The notes under the pieces: model-generated
What the model saw: the letters and a program-made list of their open reading frames with translations, nothing else
Told to the model about the DNA's origin: nothing
The model's database searches: none
Made by a program: the position numbers and the translations under genes
Shown here: in pieces, positions 39,501 through 39,997 of the stretch
How positions within the stretch are numbered: the first letter of the stretch is position 1
Layout of the letters: each line of letters begins with the position of its first letter
Source of the DNA: Candidatus Hydrothermota bacterium
Lineage (GTDB): Bacteria > Hydrothermota > Hydrothermia > B15-G9 > DRBW01
Assembly (NCBI GenBank): GCA_021158525.1
Contig: JAGGUL010000104.1
Location: forward strand, 1 to 39,997
Length of the DNA stretch: 39,997 nucleotides
Direction: 5' to 3'

Positions 39501-39997
39501 TTAACCTCCTTTCCTCCTGTGAACCCTCTCAAGCTGATTATACAACCTGACTATAGCCCTGTTAATTTCTACAATGTCCAGACCCTCCTTGATCTCCTTT
39601 AACCTGCCCTTCACAACCACTGAAATAGACGGATCCTCCATCACCCTCTGGTATGGCGTCTTGATGTCGTACACCCTCCTGTACCTTTTCCCCACCTTCC
39701 TCTTCTCTTTTAACCTCATCGTCGGTATAAAGTAATTATGCCTCAATTCAATGTATCGATACATCTCCTCCAGTATCTTTAACTCCGCCTCCGTATCGTA
39801 TCGCGCATACCCCACATACCTCCTCACTACTATCATGTTCCTGTTCTCCACGTGTGGGTTGTCATTGCTAACATGCTCCCTGCTCCTCGTGAATTCTATA
39901 CCCTCCTCCCTGCAATAATTGAGCAAATGTGAATTGATAAACTCGCTCCCGTTGTCACTGTGAATATGCCAAAAAGCAAAAGGCGACCTCTTCTTTA
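39501..39997 (-). CDS. DDE/rve-type transposase, 5' part beyond the window
   Basis: The frame stays open to the right edge. The visible part of about 164 residues starts KKRSPFAFWHIHSDNGSEFINS, giving the second catalytic Asp (SDNGSEF), and continues with SREHVSNDNPHVENRN, giving the catalytic Glu (VEN), as in retroviral-integrase-like transposases of the IS3/IS481 kind. The C-terminus is Lys/Arg-rich (KEKRKVGKRYRRVYD). The first Asp and any N-terminal HTH lie outside. The reading frame is intact as far as it goes. Confidence 0.85.
   Translation of the reverse strand, partial: KKRSPFAFWHIHSDNGSEFINSHLLNYCREEGIEFTRSREHVSNDNPHVENRNMIVVRRYVGYARYDTEAELKILEEMYRYIELRHNYFIPTMRLKEKRKVGKRYRRVYDIKTPYQRVMEDPSISVVVKGRLKEIKEGLDIVEINRAIVRLYNQLERVHRRKGG

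Larger units (their letters stand above)
39381..39997 (-). mobile_element. Insertion sequence, one end inside the window
   Basis: The transposase fragment plus the small ORF mark one end of an insertion element near 39380-39500; the rest continues past 39997. I could not define terminal inverted repeats or a target duplication because only one end is visible, so the left boundary given is the edge of the small ORF, not a proven end. Confidence 0.55.

Overview
The window reads as a chromosomal segment of an uncultured, Gram-negative, rod-shaped bacterium. BamA, lipoproteins and a dockerin/FG-GAP secreted protein indicate an outer membrane and suggest the FCB/WOR-3-like candidate-phylum neighbourhood. 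It is probably thermophilic, because it carries a KaiC-type ATPase cluster of a kind I remember mainly from thermophiles, and many proteins are rich in Lys and Glu. The taxonomic placement is inference. Coding density is very high: genes overlap by 4 nt or abut, and no gap exceeds 300 bases.

Layout. 1-407: 3' end of rplQ. 428-1783 (-): ComEC lacking its C-terminal hydrolase domain. 2016-6070 (-): a GldA/GldF/GldG-type ABC transporter operon plus a DUF4340 protein. 6264-6336: tRNA-Ala(TGC). 6398-8519 (-): two secreted proteins, one with a seven-repeat FG-GAP propeller and a dockerin. 8610-10372 (+): a LicC/IPCT-like nucleotidyltransferase overlapping an archaeal-type glycerol-1-phosphate dehydrogenase, closed by a bidirectional terminator. 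10443-11540 (-): two lipoproteins. 11613-13349 (-): PolX. 13394-21773 (-): an envelope/proteostasis operon read as TPR membrane protein, ClpC, BamA, HtrA, glycosyltransferase. 21930-29546 (+): mutS followed by the full rod-shape set mreB-mreC-mreD-PBP2-rodA, chained by overlapping stop/start codons. 29549-29860 (-): a MIP18/DUF59 protein. 30003-34093 (+): KaiC-like ATPase, HTH regulator, DUF505-like multi-winged-helix protein and membrane ClpP/SppA-class protease. 34157-37414 (+): holA, a TPR protein and coaE. 37415-39372 (-): a TPR protein and an HD hydrolase. 39381-39997 (-): a small ORF and the 3' part of a DDE transposase running off the window.

Promoters are unusually easy to read. Most divergent intergenic regions carry near-consensus TTGACA and TATAAT-like hexamers exactly 17 bp apart. 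Three genes (kaiC-like, holA, HD hydrolase) have a -10 box placed so that transcription should begin at or within about 2 nt of the start codon, with no Shine-Dalgarno sequence, which suggests leaderless mRNAs beside a standard SD system.

The best candidate for an undescribed system is the four-gene cluster at 30003-34093. It combines a RecA/KaiC ATPase with a C-terminal Cys/His cluster, a small HTH protein, a protein apparently made of about seven tandem winged-helix units, and a membrane-anchored serine protease. The second most interesting locus is the nucleotidyltransferase plus G1P dehydrogenase pair, which would put the archaeal glycerophosphate stereochemistry into a bacterial pathway.
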